From Moniliophthora roreri (Eukaryota > Basidiomycota > Agaricomycetes > Agaricales > Marasmiaceae): a DNA stretch of 64,000 nt. Below are positions 53,294-64,000 of this stretch, piece after piece. The DNA is taken from positions 434,001 to 498,000 of the forward strand of contig LATX02000184.1 in assembly GCA_001466705.2 (NCBI GenBank), read 5' to 3'. The notes under the pieces were generated by a model. The model did not search any database, was not told the DNA's origin, and worked only from the letters and a program-made list of their open reading frames with translations. Position 1 is the stretch's first letter. Each line of letters begins with the position of its first letter. The position numbers and the translations under genes are program-made.

Positions 53294-55668
53294 ATGGAAC
53301 GTCCATCTCCAAACACGCCAGACTATCCTCCTCCTCCTCCGCAGGCCCATCACTCATCCACCGAGTCAGTACCCCATTTCAGTAACCCATTTGCAGACTC
53401 GCACGAGCCTCCAGTCAGCAGAATACCATTGAATCCTCAAGATGGCTCCGAGGACTATTATAACAAGTTCAGCTTCTCTTCTTACCGACATCCCCATGAT
53501 ATACCCGCTCCGGACGATACCTACTCTCCCAGGCCGAATCAACAACCACCTCTTCGTTCAGCGATTCGGCGTAGCGTCAGTTTTGCCCAGGATCCCGGCG
53601 TGAAGGAGTATGATCCTGACGACTCCGCGGGTGAAGAGGTGAATCCACACGATGTCAGAGCTCAAAAGCGAAGAGGAATACCCTCTCAGATGATAGAGCT
53701 TCACGCCCTCAATCGTGAAATCGACCTCGAAGAACAACCTCGTTACATGACACGCAGACCTTCTATTGCAGAATACAGCTTTCAACGCCCAAATTACCGA
53801 CGTCTTGATTCCACCGCCTCTAATGGATCCGATGTTCTCGATCCTGATGATCCTAGAGTGACTGGTGTGCGGGCGAAACACCTTGACGATCATGAAGACC
53901 TGGAAAAGAACACCCTTCGTCAGATGGACTACAGAACTCGCCGAAAGCATCTCATGCGTGTAAAGATTGAGTTCAACGTTGTTTGTGAGTACCAAACTCA
54001 ACTCATGGTTTGTGACATATTGACATCAAGAACAAGCGATGGCGAACAGACAAGAATTCCTCCTTAAACTCGCAAAGTCGCTCATGGCGTTTGGTGCTCC
54101 GTCCCACAGAATCGAATCTCAGCTCATAGCCGCTGGTCGTATCCTCGAAGTTCAAGCCGAATTCATCCATTTGCCTAATGTCATCATTTGCTCATTTGGT
54201 GACCAAGAACTAGGATGCTCGGAAACTCATTTTGTCAAGTGCGGTGGTCGTCTCTCTCTGGGTGCTCTACACAAGGTACATCTGATATACCGTGCGGTGG
54301 TTCACGATGAGATCAGTGCGAAGAAAGCCACAGAGCAACTAAACGAGCTTCTTACAGCACCTCCCCTTTACCCTGCACCATTCCGCTGTTTACTCGCGTT
54401 CTGTCTATCCGCGCTCATCTGTCCTCTCGCTTTTGGGGGTTCTTTCTTGGATATGTGGATTGCTGGCGGAGGTGCATTGATCCTCTCCATCTTACAGCTT
54501 TGCGCCACCAAGAGTGCTCTGTACGCAAATGTATTTGAGTATGTGTTATAGTTTCTTTGGTGACTTGCTCGTTAATATTCCATCAGAATCACTGTGGCGA
54601 TCTTCGTTTCTTTCGCTGCTAGAGGTCTCAGCAGTATTCGCAGCAAGATCTTCTGCTATACGGCCATCTCTTCCGCAGGAATCATCGGTATACTCCCAGG
54701 TTACCTGATCTGTATGTCCCCATTGTCATATCGTCGCAATGGCCTCCATCTAATCCGTAGCAGTAAGTAGCTCGTTAGAACTCGCTTCTAAGAATATCGT
54801 TTGTGGTAGCGTCAAAATGGTATATGCTCTCATATACACGCTCTTTTTGGTAGGATGACTTATCGTCTTCTAAAAAGTATCATTCTGTAATCGTCTTTCA
54901 TTAGGGTTTCGGCTTGCAGATTGGTTCTGACTTCTACCTTCTCTTCGATCAACACGCTCGACGCAAACTAGATGCACTTGCGTCATCCTTACAGACAACG
55001 GTTGCCCTTACGGGAAGCTGGGTAGCAGATAACGGTACCATCGACAACAGCAGTGCCCCTTTGGTTGGCACTTGGACCTTCACTCGGGCCATGCCACAAA
55101 GCTCGCACGATATCATCGAAGGATGTTATCGACCACACACATTCCCGTGGTATCTACAACCATTCCCAACATGGACAGCATTTATCATTGTTCCTGTCTT
55201 CTCCCTTTTGTCCTCTTTGGCAAACCTGCAACCTTTCAAGAGCAAGCAGCTACCTGTGATGGTCATCATCTCGTGCTGTTCATATGCGTCTAACAAGGTA
55301 GCAAACCATTACATTTTCAATCGTTCTGATGTCGTTTCCGCGATTGGAGCTTTCACCGTCGGTGTCTTGGGAAATGTCTATTCGCGTAAGATGGGAGGAA
55401 CTGCTTTCACATCGATGGTCACTGGTGTGTTATTCCTGGTTCCCGTAAGTCTTTATTCTCCTGTGCTTCGTCATTGAATATATGGATCACTTATGATTAT
55501 CAGTCCGGCCTGTCGCAAGCTGGCGGTATCACTGCTAATGGCAATGGTATAGATATCGGAGGGGCAATGATAGCGGTGACCATCGGTATCACCGTCGGGC
55601 TATTCATGAGTCAGGCACTGGTGTATATGTTCGGAACGCGCAAGAACGCCGCAGTCTTTTCATTCTGA
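53294..55668 (+). CDS. Prm10-like (ThrE/DUF1212) multipass membrane protein
   Basis: I start at MERPSPNTPDYPPPPPQA; an ATG at 53273 in frame is possible. After about 230 disordered residues comes the cytosolic ThrE domain: EFLLKLAKSLMAFGAPSHRI, EFIHLPNVIICSFGD and VKCGGRLSLGALHKVHLIYR. It is followed by about ten membrane segments, including CLLAFCLSALICPLAFGGSF, MWIAGGGALILSILQLCATK, TAFIIVPVFSLLSSLANL and IDIGGAMIAVTIGITVGLFM, and a final LVYMFGTRKNAAVFSF. The order matches yeast Prm10 and bacterial ThrE/YjjP exporters. The substrate is unknown; bacterial relatives export threonine or succinate. Five or six introns. About 700 residues. It starts 31 bp after the GNAT gene and is convergent with PheRS alpha (128 bp). 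Confidence 0.88.
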
Positions 55669-55796
55669 GGCCTCTCTGGTACCTATCCTTATTCATGTTC
55701 TTTCTCGCATTTGCATGATTATCGCCAATGTACATTTCTGATTTCTTATTTGAAGCAGTTCTCCCTCTCCACGTGTGCACATGTCTATCTGATCAT

Positions 55797-57875
55797 CTAG
55801 AACATGACCGCTGGTGAATTCTCTACGCCTTCGATTGAGACCTTGTGGCCTAATAAAGTTCTGATATTGTTGATGCCATATCTATGATGTTCATTCAGCA
55901 AGGAAGCGAAGGCGCGTGAAAGAAAAGACGTACCTGATCATCGTTGGACGCTCCAAACCAATACCCCATCCGTGGACTCGGACATTTTTAGGGAATCCCA
56001 TGGGCTCGAGCATCTCAGGTCGGAACATTCCACTGTTGCCGACTTCGACCCATTTATGCAGCATAGGATGGAAGGCGAAGATTTCCAATGAAGGCTGTGA
56101 GGAACAATAATCAGATGCTGGAGCTGGCTCCGCTTCTTAGGAACACGATGTACCTCCGTATATGGATTGTACGCTGGCTTGAACCTTACTTGCTCGATGC
56201 CCATCTTGCTGAAGAAGACGCGCATGAAACCTACTTCGCATCAGAGGACAGCGCACACAGCAAAAGTGCGAGAGCATTCACCGATCAAATCAGCCAAGGT
56301 AAGATCCCGATCAGCTACGACACCTTCAACTTGGTGGAACTCTGCCAAATGGGTAGCATCCATAGTCTCATTTCGGAATACTCGATCGATACTGAACAGT
56401 TTTGCGGGGCGGAAACCGTCGTCGGATTTAGCATCCCCGTGTGCGGTGGTAGGTTTAGCACCGTGAGTGAATTCCTTTTCGTCACCTTCAACTTCTTCGC
56501 CTCGGCAACGAGCGGCAAGTTTGTAGAGCATATGCGCCGATGAGGCCGTTGTGTGCGTTCGAAGGAGCAGCTTTTTGGATTCCTCATGTGACCAAGGTGC
56601 TCTGTAGCCGATGGATCCGTATCCGCCATGTTCATGGACTGTCGAGACGCGCTTGTAGTAAGAGGGTTCCGGGTCGAGTGATGCCGGAGGATCTGGAGTA
56701 GAAGGCACTTCTAGACTTCATCAAGGTCAACTGGCGGTAAAACAAACCAGATATATAGAAAGTGTCCTGAAGGTCTCTCGCAGGATGTTGTTGTGGAACG
56801 AATAACGCGTCGAAACACCAGAACGCCGACTCGACGAAAGTGCTTGTGGGCATTTCAGCAAAGCTAGAGCATACCGTGAGATTGCGGAAGTAAATTATGC
56901 GACGTATATAACCTACCCCATTTCCATGAAGATGCTGCGAATCTCTTCTCGAACTTTGAGCAATTGATGGAGCGCACCACCAGACGGTGGTATTCCTTCA
57001 GCTTCAAAGTTATACTTTTTGAACGTCGAAGTTTTCCATGCTCCTCTGCAACCCCATATGAGTCATTCGATGGTCAAATAGTTAATAGGAGCCCTACGAG
57101 GTAAGCATGTCTGCAGTCAGGTCAGTCTCCGGCTTCGCAGTTGACGTGCTGAAGTTGGGGCCCTTGTGTACGGTGAACCATTGTCCTTTCCTAAGCAAAC
57201 ATATGGATGAGCCTTCTCTTTGTAACAATAGTCGATAATGCTGACCTTTGGACAACGAGTTTACGCTTTCGTAGATCTGCCAGTATCTTCTCACCTGCCT
57301 TGAGATCGCCAGTCGTTTCTATTTCCTGAAGCTCTAATTTTGCAGTGTCTTTTATCGAGCCTACCTGCACGTATCATTAGATCGAAATTGAATCCATCGA
57401 AAAGTAGCCACGCACTAGTTTGACTAAACCATCACCGTCTTTGCCTATCCATCCATTCTTGAAGGCTCTTCCCTGTCCAACTTTTGCTGTCTCGTCTCCA
57501 ACCTGTTTCTTGAGTTCCACAGGAGTAACAGGTTTGCCTTGTCCTTTTACAGGAAGGGCAGCCCAAACACGAGCTTCATGTGAACCTTCTTTTGCTATTT
57601 GCGAGCCTTCCGGTGTCAGAGCGTAAGAAAAAACTTCATGGCTGTCATAATTGATCATCTAGAGTAATATTCACATCATTGAAAGTGCGAAATAATGATG
57701 ATGGAATATGTACTTCACGACTGAGAAGGGAGTTGAGAGCTCCCAGTATGGTAATTTGGGAATCATGGGATGCTGCGGGTTGGGATTCTCCTGGAATTGT
57801 GAGTGTTCTCGTGTCCTTGATGACCGATTGAGAGTCTAGGGTATCGAGGATAAGTTTCTGCAACGATTCAGACAT
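55797..57875 (-). CDS. FRS2: cytosolic phenylalanyl-tRNA synthetase alpha subunit
   Basis: The start is [17 protein letters not shown]. Then come [20 protein letters not shown] (N-terminal helix-turn-helix tRNA-binding part), [20 protein letters not shown] and [20 protein letters not shown]. The catalytic core has [40 protein letters not shown] and [10 protein letters not shown] (motif 2 region). Later come [67 protein letters not shown] (motif 3) and, after the last intron, [14 protein letters not shown]. About 500 residues. From family knowledge, it carries the Phe-activating site and pairs with the beta subunit (encoded at 6.6-9.0 kb). About ten introns are present. The last exon ends ENSPAVMF at 55797, shown by the conserved tail. 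Confidence 0.93.
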
Positions 57876-58084
57876 CTTTGAAGACGAGAAGAAAGTTTGT
57901 GACTCGATTACCGTAATCTTTCGATCTAATCGTGTATATACTAAATCAAGAAGGTGGATCCCATGTGGAGGAAGTGTTCGCGTATATTACAGGATGGTAT
58001 ACGAAATTATACACTGTTCGTTCAGTAGATTCTACTTAATGCAAGTGAATGAGCCAGGAGGAGATGAGGAGTCCGAATTCTGAA

Positions 58085-59507
58085 TCAGGATTTTCGTTTT
58101 ATGACGCGGTCAGTTAATGCTTCAAGAGCACCCTTTGCATCGCTGTCAGGGAGAGGCTGTAGCACAGTTTTAGCTTGGTTGGCATATTCAATGGCTAACT
58201 GCCTTGTACGCTCAACCCCAGAGGATCTCCGGACGTAGTCTCGGGCCTAGAAAAGGATGTCAGTAACAACATCGAATTTACAGTACGATCATATAAAGCT
58301 CACCAATTCTACATCGCCTACGTTACTGAACTTTCTTTGAATCAGTGGTCCCATTGCTGCGTGCTCTTCCCATGCATAAAGAGCGGGCCCAGTGGCCAGA
58401 CCAAGCTGAAGGTCAGCACCGCCCGGCTTTCCTAAAGTGCCTTCTACCGCTTCGTAATCAAGAATGTCATCTACGAGCTGAGATACGACTTCATCAGTTG
58501 GGTTATACAACTCGTTTCAGTGCGCTTACTTGGAAGGCAATACCCAAATTTCGGCCGTATGCATACGCAATTTCCCTGTATAGTTCACCCTCCGTACATC
58601 CGCTCAAGCAAGTAGCTGCGCGAGCGCCCTTGGCCATTAGACTCGCAGTCTTCATGTAAGTCTTTTGCAGGTATATGGTCCAGGCACTCTGAGCAACCCG
58701 AGGTGTCGGGGGCAAGTTGAGCTCTTCCCCTACTTCCTGCATTTGAAGAATCTCCCCTTCGACTAGGTTCGCCATGACGCTCGCAATAAGCTCAATTGAC
58801 TCGGGGTCCCCAAGACGAGCTAGAGCAGCGCTAGCACGTCCTAGAATGAAATTTCCTCCGAGAACCGAAAGTTTGTTCCCGAATGCAGCCGGGGCAGACG
58901 CGCTGCCTCTCCGAAGCGGTGACTCGTCAATGACATCGTCATGAAGCAGAGATGCTGCGTGTATCATTTCGACGATCTGTGCTAGACGAATCTGGGTTGG
59001 TAGAATACGGACCGGAGAGGTAAGAGAGGGCTGGAAGTTGGATGACAGGGATTCCGGATATTGGGGAGGCTGGATATGAGGTTGTGGAGTATGAAAGTGA
59101 AACGCAGAACTGAATAAGGCCGTATGATTGGGTATATTGGGATTCCAGTCGTTCAACACGTCGGGTCTCGAGAGTGGTTTATCCAATTCGTCCATGCATC
59201 CTCCAGCGCCCTGGCATTCTGCTGCCCACAGCTTCACTGGCCAGTTCTTCCCCAGTCCATTCGTTGCCTGCGAAAAGAGCAGGACTATGAGCGGTCGCAG
59301 CTGCTTCGAGGGCCGAAGGAAGTAATATTTTGCAATTTCATCCAACGAAGGATGGGCTGATCCCAGTAAATGAACCAAACTTTCCCGGACACGCGCAAGT
59401 TCCGGAGCAACGAGCGAGAAGGGATCCGGCCGCTGATTATAAGTACTCAGACGACAAGAAAGTGGTGTAGAACGGGTTATGGACAGTGCAGAGGTCCATC
59501 TCCGCAT
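58085..59507 (-). CDS. COQ1: mitochondrial polyprenyl diphosphate synthase (Coq1)
   Basis: I start at MRRWTSALSITRSTPLSCRL, an Arg/Ser-rich mitochondrial presequence; the upstream in-frame ATG at 59591 would overlap the PEX2 start. LRPLIVLLFSQATNG is the substrate-binding region. A low-complexity insert of about 70 residues follows, as in other fungal Coq1. The first aspartate-rich motif is LLHDDVIDESPLRRG and the second is LVDDILDYE, both complete and joined over a 52-bp intron. The end is ALTDRVIKRKS. From family knowledge, it makes the polyprenyl side chain of ubiquinone in mitochondria; chain length cannot be read. About 440 residues. Its start and the PEX2 start are 82 bp apart, on opposite strands. 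Confidence 0.9.
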
Positions 59508-59589
59508 TGCCTGTGTCGATGTAGTCCGAAAACTTTTTGACCGGGTATTGTCCCACGTGAAATACTCAACCGGCTTCCTCCCAACCTCC
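59508..59589. promoter_or_regulatory. 82-bp bidirectional promoter (COQ1 / PEX2)
   Basis: This is the shortest divergent spacer in the window. At its PEX2 end the bases CATG contain both the PEX2 ATG (59590) and, on the other strand, a possible upstream COQ1 ATG (59591). Confidence 0.45.
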
Positions 59590-61060
59590 ATGTCTCCGCC
59601 AGCATCCTGGGATCACGTTTGGAATACTGTTCAGCCTAGTCTTTTGACGATAAAAGATTACTTGCGAGGTCTATATGCACCGAACCCCCGCGTCATTCGT
59701 GTCGGACAACTGGATTCAGAACTATTAGACCAGGAGCTTGTACATCTACTCCAGGAGCCTCTGATTAAAACTTTTGCTCAAGTAAATGTACGTATTATAC
59801 ATTTGCTAATTCCCTACAGAGTACTAAGTCAGAGATAGGCCGTGTTTGCAAGACGGTTTGAGCCAGAATTGACCCTGCTCATTCAGCTCGCGCTGTACAA
59901 ATTCTCAGTGTGGAATCTCGGCGCGAGCTATGGTGCAAAACTTCAAGGTCTACGATATATATCTCCTTCTAGACCGACTGAGAGGCTTGCTCGTATGTGG
60001 CGTGACGCGTTAAAGGTGTTTCTTGGATTTAACTTTACACGCAGCATCTGGGCTTCCACGACGGATATTGCTGGTTCACGGAACTCTCATTATCTTATTA
60101 CCTTACCTCCACAACCGTATTCGAAGTCACGCGCTGTCTCGGGCATGGCCCGATGCCCCCTCTTCCGATCGACGACGGAAAGCTTGGGTTTTCCTGAGTT
60201 CCCTGGAATCTGTATATTCTGCCCTTGGCCTCGCGAGTTTCGTGGCATTTCTTTGGAACGGACAGTATGTCACACATTATTGCCGCACATGTAGTTCTCC
60301 AACCATTTCTAATTATATACAGCTACCGCACAATAGCAGACAGATTACTGAACATGCGTTTGATTCCTTCCCGGAGACTCATGCAACGCGATGTGAGCTA
60401 TGAATTCATGAATCGTCAGATGGTGTGGCATGCATTCACCGTACGTATTCCATCGCAAGTACTTGGCAGCTGGCTCACAGGCGTCTACAGGAATTCCTGC
60501 TATTCCTCTTACCACTTATCAATTCCCGAAAAATGCAACGTCGGCTCAGTCGTATCACCTCATCCCTATCATCCTTAATCGGTTTTTCTCGGTCAACTCG
60601 CTCGTTAGAGAGGACAAAACGCGGGAAATACTGGTCATTACCAGATAACCAGTGTGCCATTTGTGCCGAAAACGCTTCATTTAACCTCGATCCAACCAAC
60701 CCTTCGAATGCGTTTACAAGCTTCACTGAACACATGCTACAAAACTCTAACCAGAACCCTGATACAGAGGCGCCAGCCCATCCAATATATACCCCGTATA
60801 TCACTTCGTGCGGTCATGTCTACTGCTATGCCTGCATAGCAGAACGAATGCTTCGCGTTGCCGACGAGGGCGAAACTCATGCTTGGGAATGCTTGCGCTG
60901 TGCTGAAACTGTCACTAGTGCCAATCGCTTTGCAGTAGAGACAGTGGGAAGCGAGCCGAGCGGGAGTGAATATGAATTCAGCAGCGACTTTGATCTTACG
61001 GATTTGTCTGGATCTGTAGGGAGCTATAGTTATAGTGAATCTGGGTTTTCGGATGAATAA
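59590..61060 (+). CDS. PEX2: peroxin 2 (Pex2) RING-finger ubiquitin ligase
   Basis: The start is MSPPASWDHVWNTVQPSLLT, then IRVGQLDSELLDQELVHLLQ, the Pex N-terminal domain. Further blocks are RFEPELTLLIQLALYKFSVW and KLQGLRYISPSRPTERLAPS over an intron. Membrane-embedded segments follow, including ILLVHGTLIILLPYLHNRI and SVYSALGLASFVAFLWNG. The RING is CAICAEN ... ITSCGHVYCYACIAERM ... WECLRCAE, a C3HC4 pattern with all ligands present. A long acidic/serine tail ends SYSYSESGFSDE at 61060. From family knowledge, it ubiquitinates the import receptor Pex5 on the peroxisomal membrane together with Pex10 and Pex12. Introns are near 59788-59838, 59992-60043, 60269-60323 and 60440-60489. About 415 residues. 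Confidence 0.9.
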
Positions 61061-61231
61061 TTGTAGTAGAAGTAGGTGTATTGTATAGCTATGAGTATCT
61101 AGCAACAGATGTAATCGATAACAAGCAATGGTGGTCTGTACGTAGCATAAAGTGACTAGGAGGACAGGCAAAGTATTATGCATTTGCCCTGTATCAGGAC
61201 AGAGAGATTGCTTAGATTTTGTTGGGTATCG

Positions 61232-64000
61232 TCATTTCGCATTGGTTATTTCACTCTGAATTTGTTTCAAGACCTCTGGATCCGTCTTTGCAAGGTATAG
61301 GTTGTGAAAGTTTTGCGAGCCAGTCGTGGATTCCGCTGCTCTTAATCCAGCTGCAACATAGGAGCTGAGCTGCGTCGTACGGACGGGATCCTCGTTCCAG
61401 ATCTACAGAAGAAATCATCAGCGACGTTCAATGAGGTCAAGGGCGGAATGCATACTCTTTTCCGGCGGTCGTACTCCGGCGTATCTTGAGAACCTTGGTA
61501 GAACTCATCAGGCGCGTCATCCTGCTCCCAGTGACGCTGAAGGGTATTTGCAGGTGTCCTGTAAACACAATGAGGTGGTCTTCTCCCGCATTTAAGTGAA
61601 AACTCACTCGTCACCCTCAAATTCCGAGGGGTCACGGCGTGCTTCCCTGATCTCTCCAAATACATCAAGCCACAAATTGAATATTTCTGTCGGCAAACGT
61701 TGGAGGACATCAGGACGGCCAGTGGATACGAGTGCCGTCATTCCCATGGCCACAAGTTTGCGGTGTCGTGGTTCCGACATCGCGTCAAACTGAAATGAAA
61801 TCCAAGTCAGTACGATGTCAATTTTCGGCAAAAGCTTCTTACCTGTGCCCACCATTGATCCATGAGTAATTCGTAAGCTTTCACCTCAGTAAGTTTGAGT
61901 TGAGGGGCAGCCGCTGTCATTAGTTGAGCAAATGCTTGTGGATGGCTCATTACGATACGTGAGAAGAAATAGATTTCATGCGACAGAATGATTGGATCCG
62001 TCTACGGAGTTCAGTAAAGATATCACGTTGAAGAAGTGCGGACTAACTTCGTTCTCAGTAAGATTGTTGAGAAAGTAGGGAAAGAGTCCAGAAATATGCA
62101 AAGGTTCCGCCCAAAGTAACGACGGAGTCGTCTGGATCAGTAGGTGCAACGCGACCAAGGCACCTTTTTGATTCTCCCGTAAGGCCTTGCGAGTGAAGAT
62201 GGAAAGGAAACCTTTGAATAGGTCGACTGCGCAGAGCTGCGAACAGGATGAGCCGAGCTTACATGGAGTGGGAGGTATATTACCTGAAGGATCTGTTCTC
62301 CGTTCAATATGAAGTAAGACTCCATGATGTTCAACAAAGATCCAAGAAGATCCAAATTGGTTTCTAGTAATCGAATCGCGGTAGGTAGAAGATTAGAAAG
62401 GGAAGGGTTTCCGGTAGTGGCTGACGTTGTGCTGCGCATGGCTTCTTTCCACAGGAGAGCGCCATCAGTGTCCAAGTTCATCTGCATAGAACATGAATAG
62501 GAGTTCTAGGAGTAGAGCCTAAGGCCTACCCCTTCATTCATGGATTCCTCAATCAAAGGCACGACAGTTCCAGAGAGTGAGGTTGAGTGTGGGCCAATTG
62601 CCTGAATTGAGACTCAGAACCAGTGAACAAGAGAAAAGACTGAAGGCGAACTTTGACCAAATTCGTCATCGTAACCAAAAGAGAGTTTTTGAAGAGCCAA
62701 TTGGTTCCCGCGTCGATCCCTATAACAAAAGACCGTTACCAATGAGCATTACACTCGTGCAAATGGATCAACCCACATAGTCCAGGCAACGGGCCAGTGA
62801 TAGCCGGAACTATAGGAACCATCTTCACCACAAAGTCAGTTTCGGTAGGAAAGGAGAATAGGAATAGCACACTTCAGGTCCCGCACGTTCAATCACGACG
62901 TTAAGTGCGTCGTCGACGCGACGCTTGCTGTCAAAGCTATCAACCTCAGCTATCAAGTTCATTAACTCTGTTACTGCAGTGGGAAGGTAAGGCCTGAAAG
63001 AATCCATCTTGAACTCCAACGTCTGCTCAAAAAGATGTGTCACCTTGCTGTAGAGAAAAATGAGGAACCGACTGACATCTACGCCCTCTCTGATAGCAAC
63101 ACCGGCAGTCAGTCGCACAACTGCATCGGTACCTTCACCTTGGTCGCCCAGAAGATGGACTAAAATTTCCCATATCCTGGGGTTATTTGGGTCGATGCAG
63201 TCGTCTGACATTAACTTCCCCAACAACCATGCGATCCTTCTCTTGAGAATAGGCGCGCTGGGGTCCAAACTTAATGAACCATTGAAAACGACGAGCTTAA
63301 GAACACAGTACCTTCCTTTAGTATCTCGTGCTTCAATGGTAAGCGTGCCATTGACCCAAGGAAGGAATCGAATAATATCCTTTAGTCTTCGACAGCATCG
63401 CCCAAGCGCACAATACAATGCTTCTTTTTGTAAGGTACTATCGAGATCAGTCGCTGGTTGCTCTGATCACAGGGAAGTAGGTGAGATGGTCATGCACAGT
63501 ATGTATCGGTGCTCACCGGCAACCTGAGCGAATGTAGCTTGCAAAAGGGGAGCAACATAATCCGGGTACTGGTTTGATACCTGTAACAAAACCCTCTCAC
63601 TGCAAGCCTAATGAAGATTGTCAGTCCATGCGGACTGAATATCAATAAAACCCTTACGCGTAGCTCGTATTCCCAATGCTCATTCTCTGTTTCCTCCGTA
63701 TTTACCCACTCCTCAGGATCTGCGAGCCAGCTTTCCAAGTCCTTGGCGTTTAAGGGCAGGAAGCGAGTGACGATGAGCCTTACGGCATCCTCAACGAAAG
63801 TCTGTGACAATGCTATTTCGCTCTAAGTAAAAGAATGATGAGACAGTCAGTAGGCTTACTGTTCCTGTTGGGAGTGCCATCTCTGCGGACGGCGGTATAT
63901 TGCCCGAGTGTATCCTTGAATATGACCATACCTTGCACGAGAAACCGGACAGGGAACAGAACGTGGTTGTTATCTACAGTGCACGCTCAGTGAGGTTTTA
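61232..64000 (-). CDS. importin-11/Kap120-type karyopherin (5' end beyond the window)
   Basis: This runs in from the right edge. The first visible exon reads NNHVLFPVRFLVQGMVIFKD and continues TLGQYTAVRRDGTPNRN. After an intron comes TFVEDAVRLIVTRFLPLNAK, DLESWLADPEEWVNTEETEN and YPDYVAPLLQATFAQVA. HEAT-like helices follow (YCALGRCCRRLKDIIRFLPW, LKRRIAWLLGKLMSDDCIDP, WEILVHLLGDQGEGTDAVVR, YFLRPYLPTAV-like blocks and AMSEPRHRKLVAMGMTALVS). It ends EVLKQIQSE and then ITNAK at 61232. The 'VRFLVQGMVIFKDTLGQ' and 'DPEEWVN' blocks are typical of importin-11. From family knowledge, Kap120/importin-11 carries ribosome-assembly and E2 cargo into the nucleus. At least 780 residues are visible; the N-terminal RanGTP-binding part is off-window. 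Confidence 0.85.

Overview
This is nuclear DNA of a filamentous fungus, almost certainly a mushroom-forming basidiomycete (Agaricomycetes). Genes are dense, lie on both strands and are broken by many 45-75 bp GT-AG introns. The gene types also fit: GH18 chitinases, a Prm10-type transporter, a Bsd2 protein, secreted fungal glutaminases and single-pass glycoproteins of a mushroom-specific type. There is no operon logic. Most conserved genes sit in divergent pairs with 80-240 bp between start codons. All coordinates were read by hand; most intron boundaries are inferred from GT-AG sites and family alignment from memory.

Layout. 0.5-17.6 kb is a conserved housekeeping block: TXNDC9/Plp1 (-), Rex1/Rnh70 RNA exonuclease (+), Dph6 diphthamide synthetase (-), PheRS beta (+), a sugar/H+ symporter-like MFS protein (-), an ankyrin-repeat protein (-), a STEEP1/CXorf56 homologue (+), a probable non-coding snoRNA host gene (-) and a WTAP/Mum2-like protein (+). 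18-30 kb is an accessory, decaying block: a broken unknown gene, a GH18 chitinase with two frameshifts, two degenerate copies of a membrane glycoprotein whose intact relative lies at 49.3-50.4 kb, a divergent pair of proline-rich paralogues with matching TATA boxes, and several very long homopolymers including 32 consecutive G. 30-38.6 kb is a secreted-enzyme block: two paralogous GtaA-type glutaminases in inverted orientation around an intact GH18 chitinase. 38.7-64 kb is again mostly housekeeping: CPD photolyase (-), Pelota/Dom34 (-), a DAO-type FAD oxidoreductase (+), EMC10 (-), a NADAR-domain protein with a myristoylation-type N-terminus (+), the intact glycoprotein (-), Bsd2 (+), a GNAT acetyltransferase (+), Prm10-like transporter (+), PheRS alpha (-), Coq1 polyprenyl synthase (-), Pex2 (+) and importin-11/Kap120 (-, running off the right edge).

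Functional themes. Translation is well represented (both PheRS subunits, Dph6 acting on eEF2, Pelota rescuing stalled ribosomes), as is RNA maturation or modification (Rex1, WTAP-like, and a snoRNA pair predicted to target 18S rRNA). The secreted and surface genes in the middle suggest nitrogen and cell-wall scavenging. The most interesting non-standard signal is the 15.2-15.6 kb intron pair: each intron carries a sequence complementary to a universally conserved 18S rRNA segment immediately upstream of a box D.
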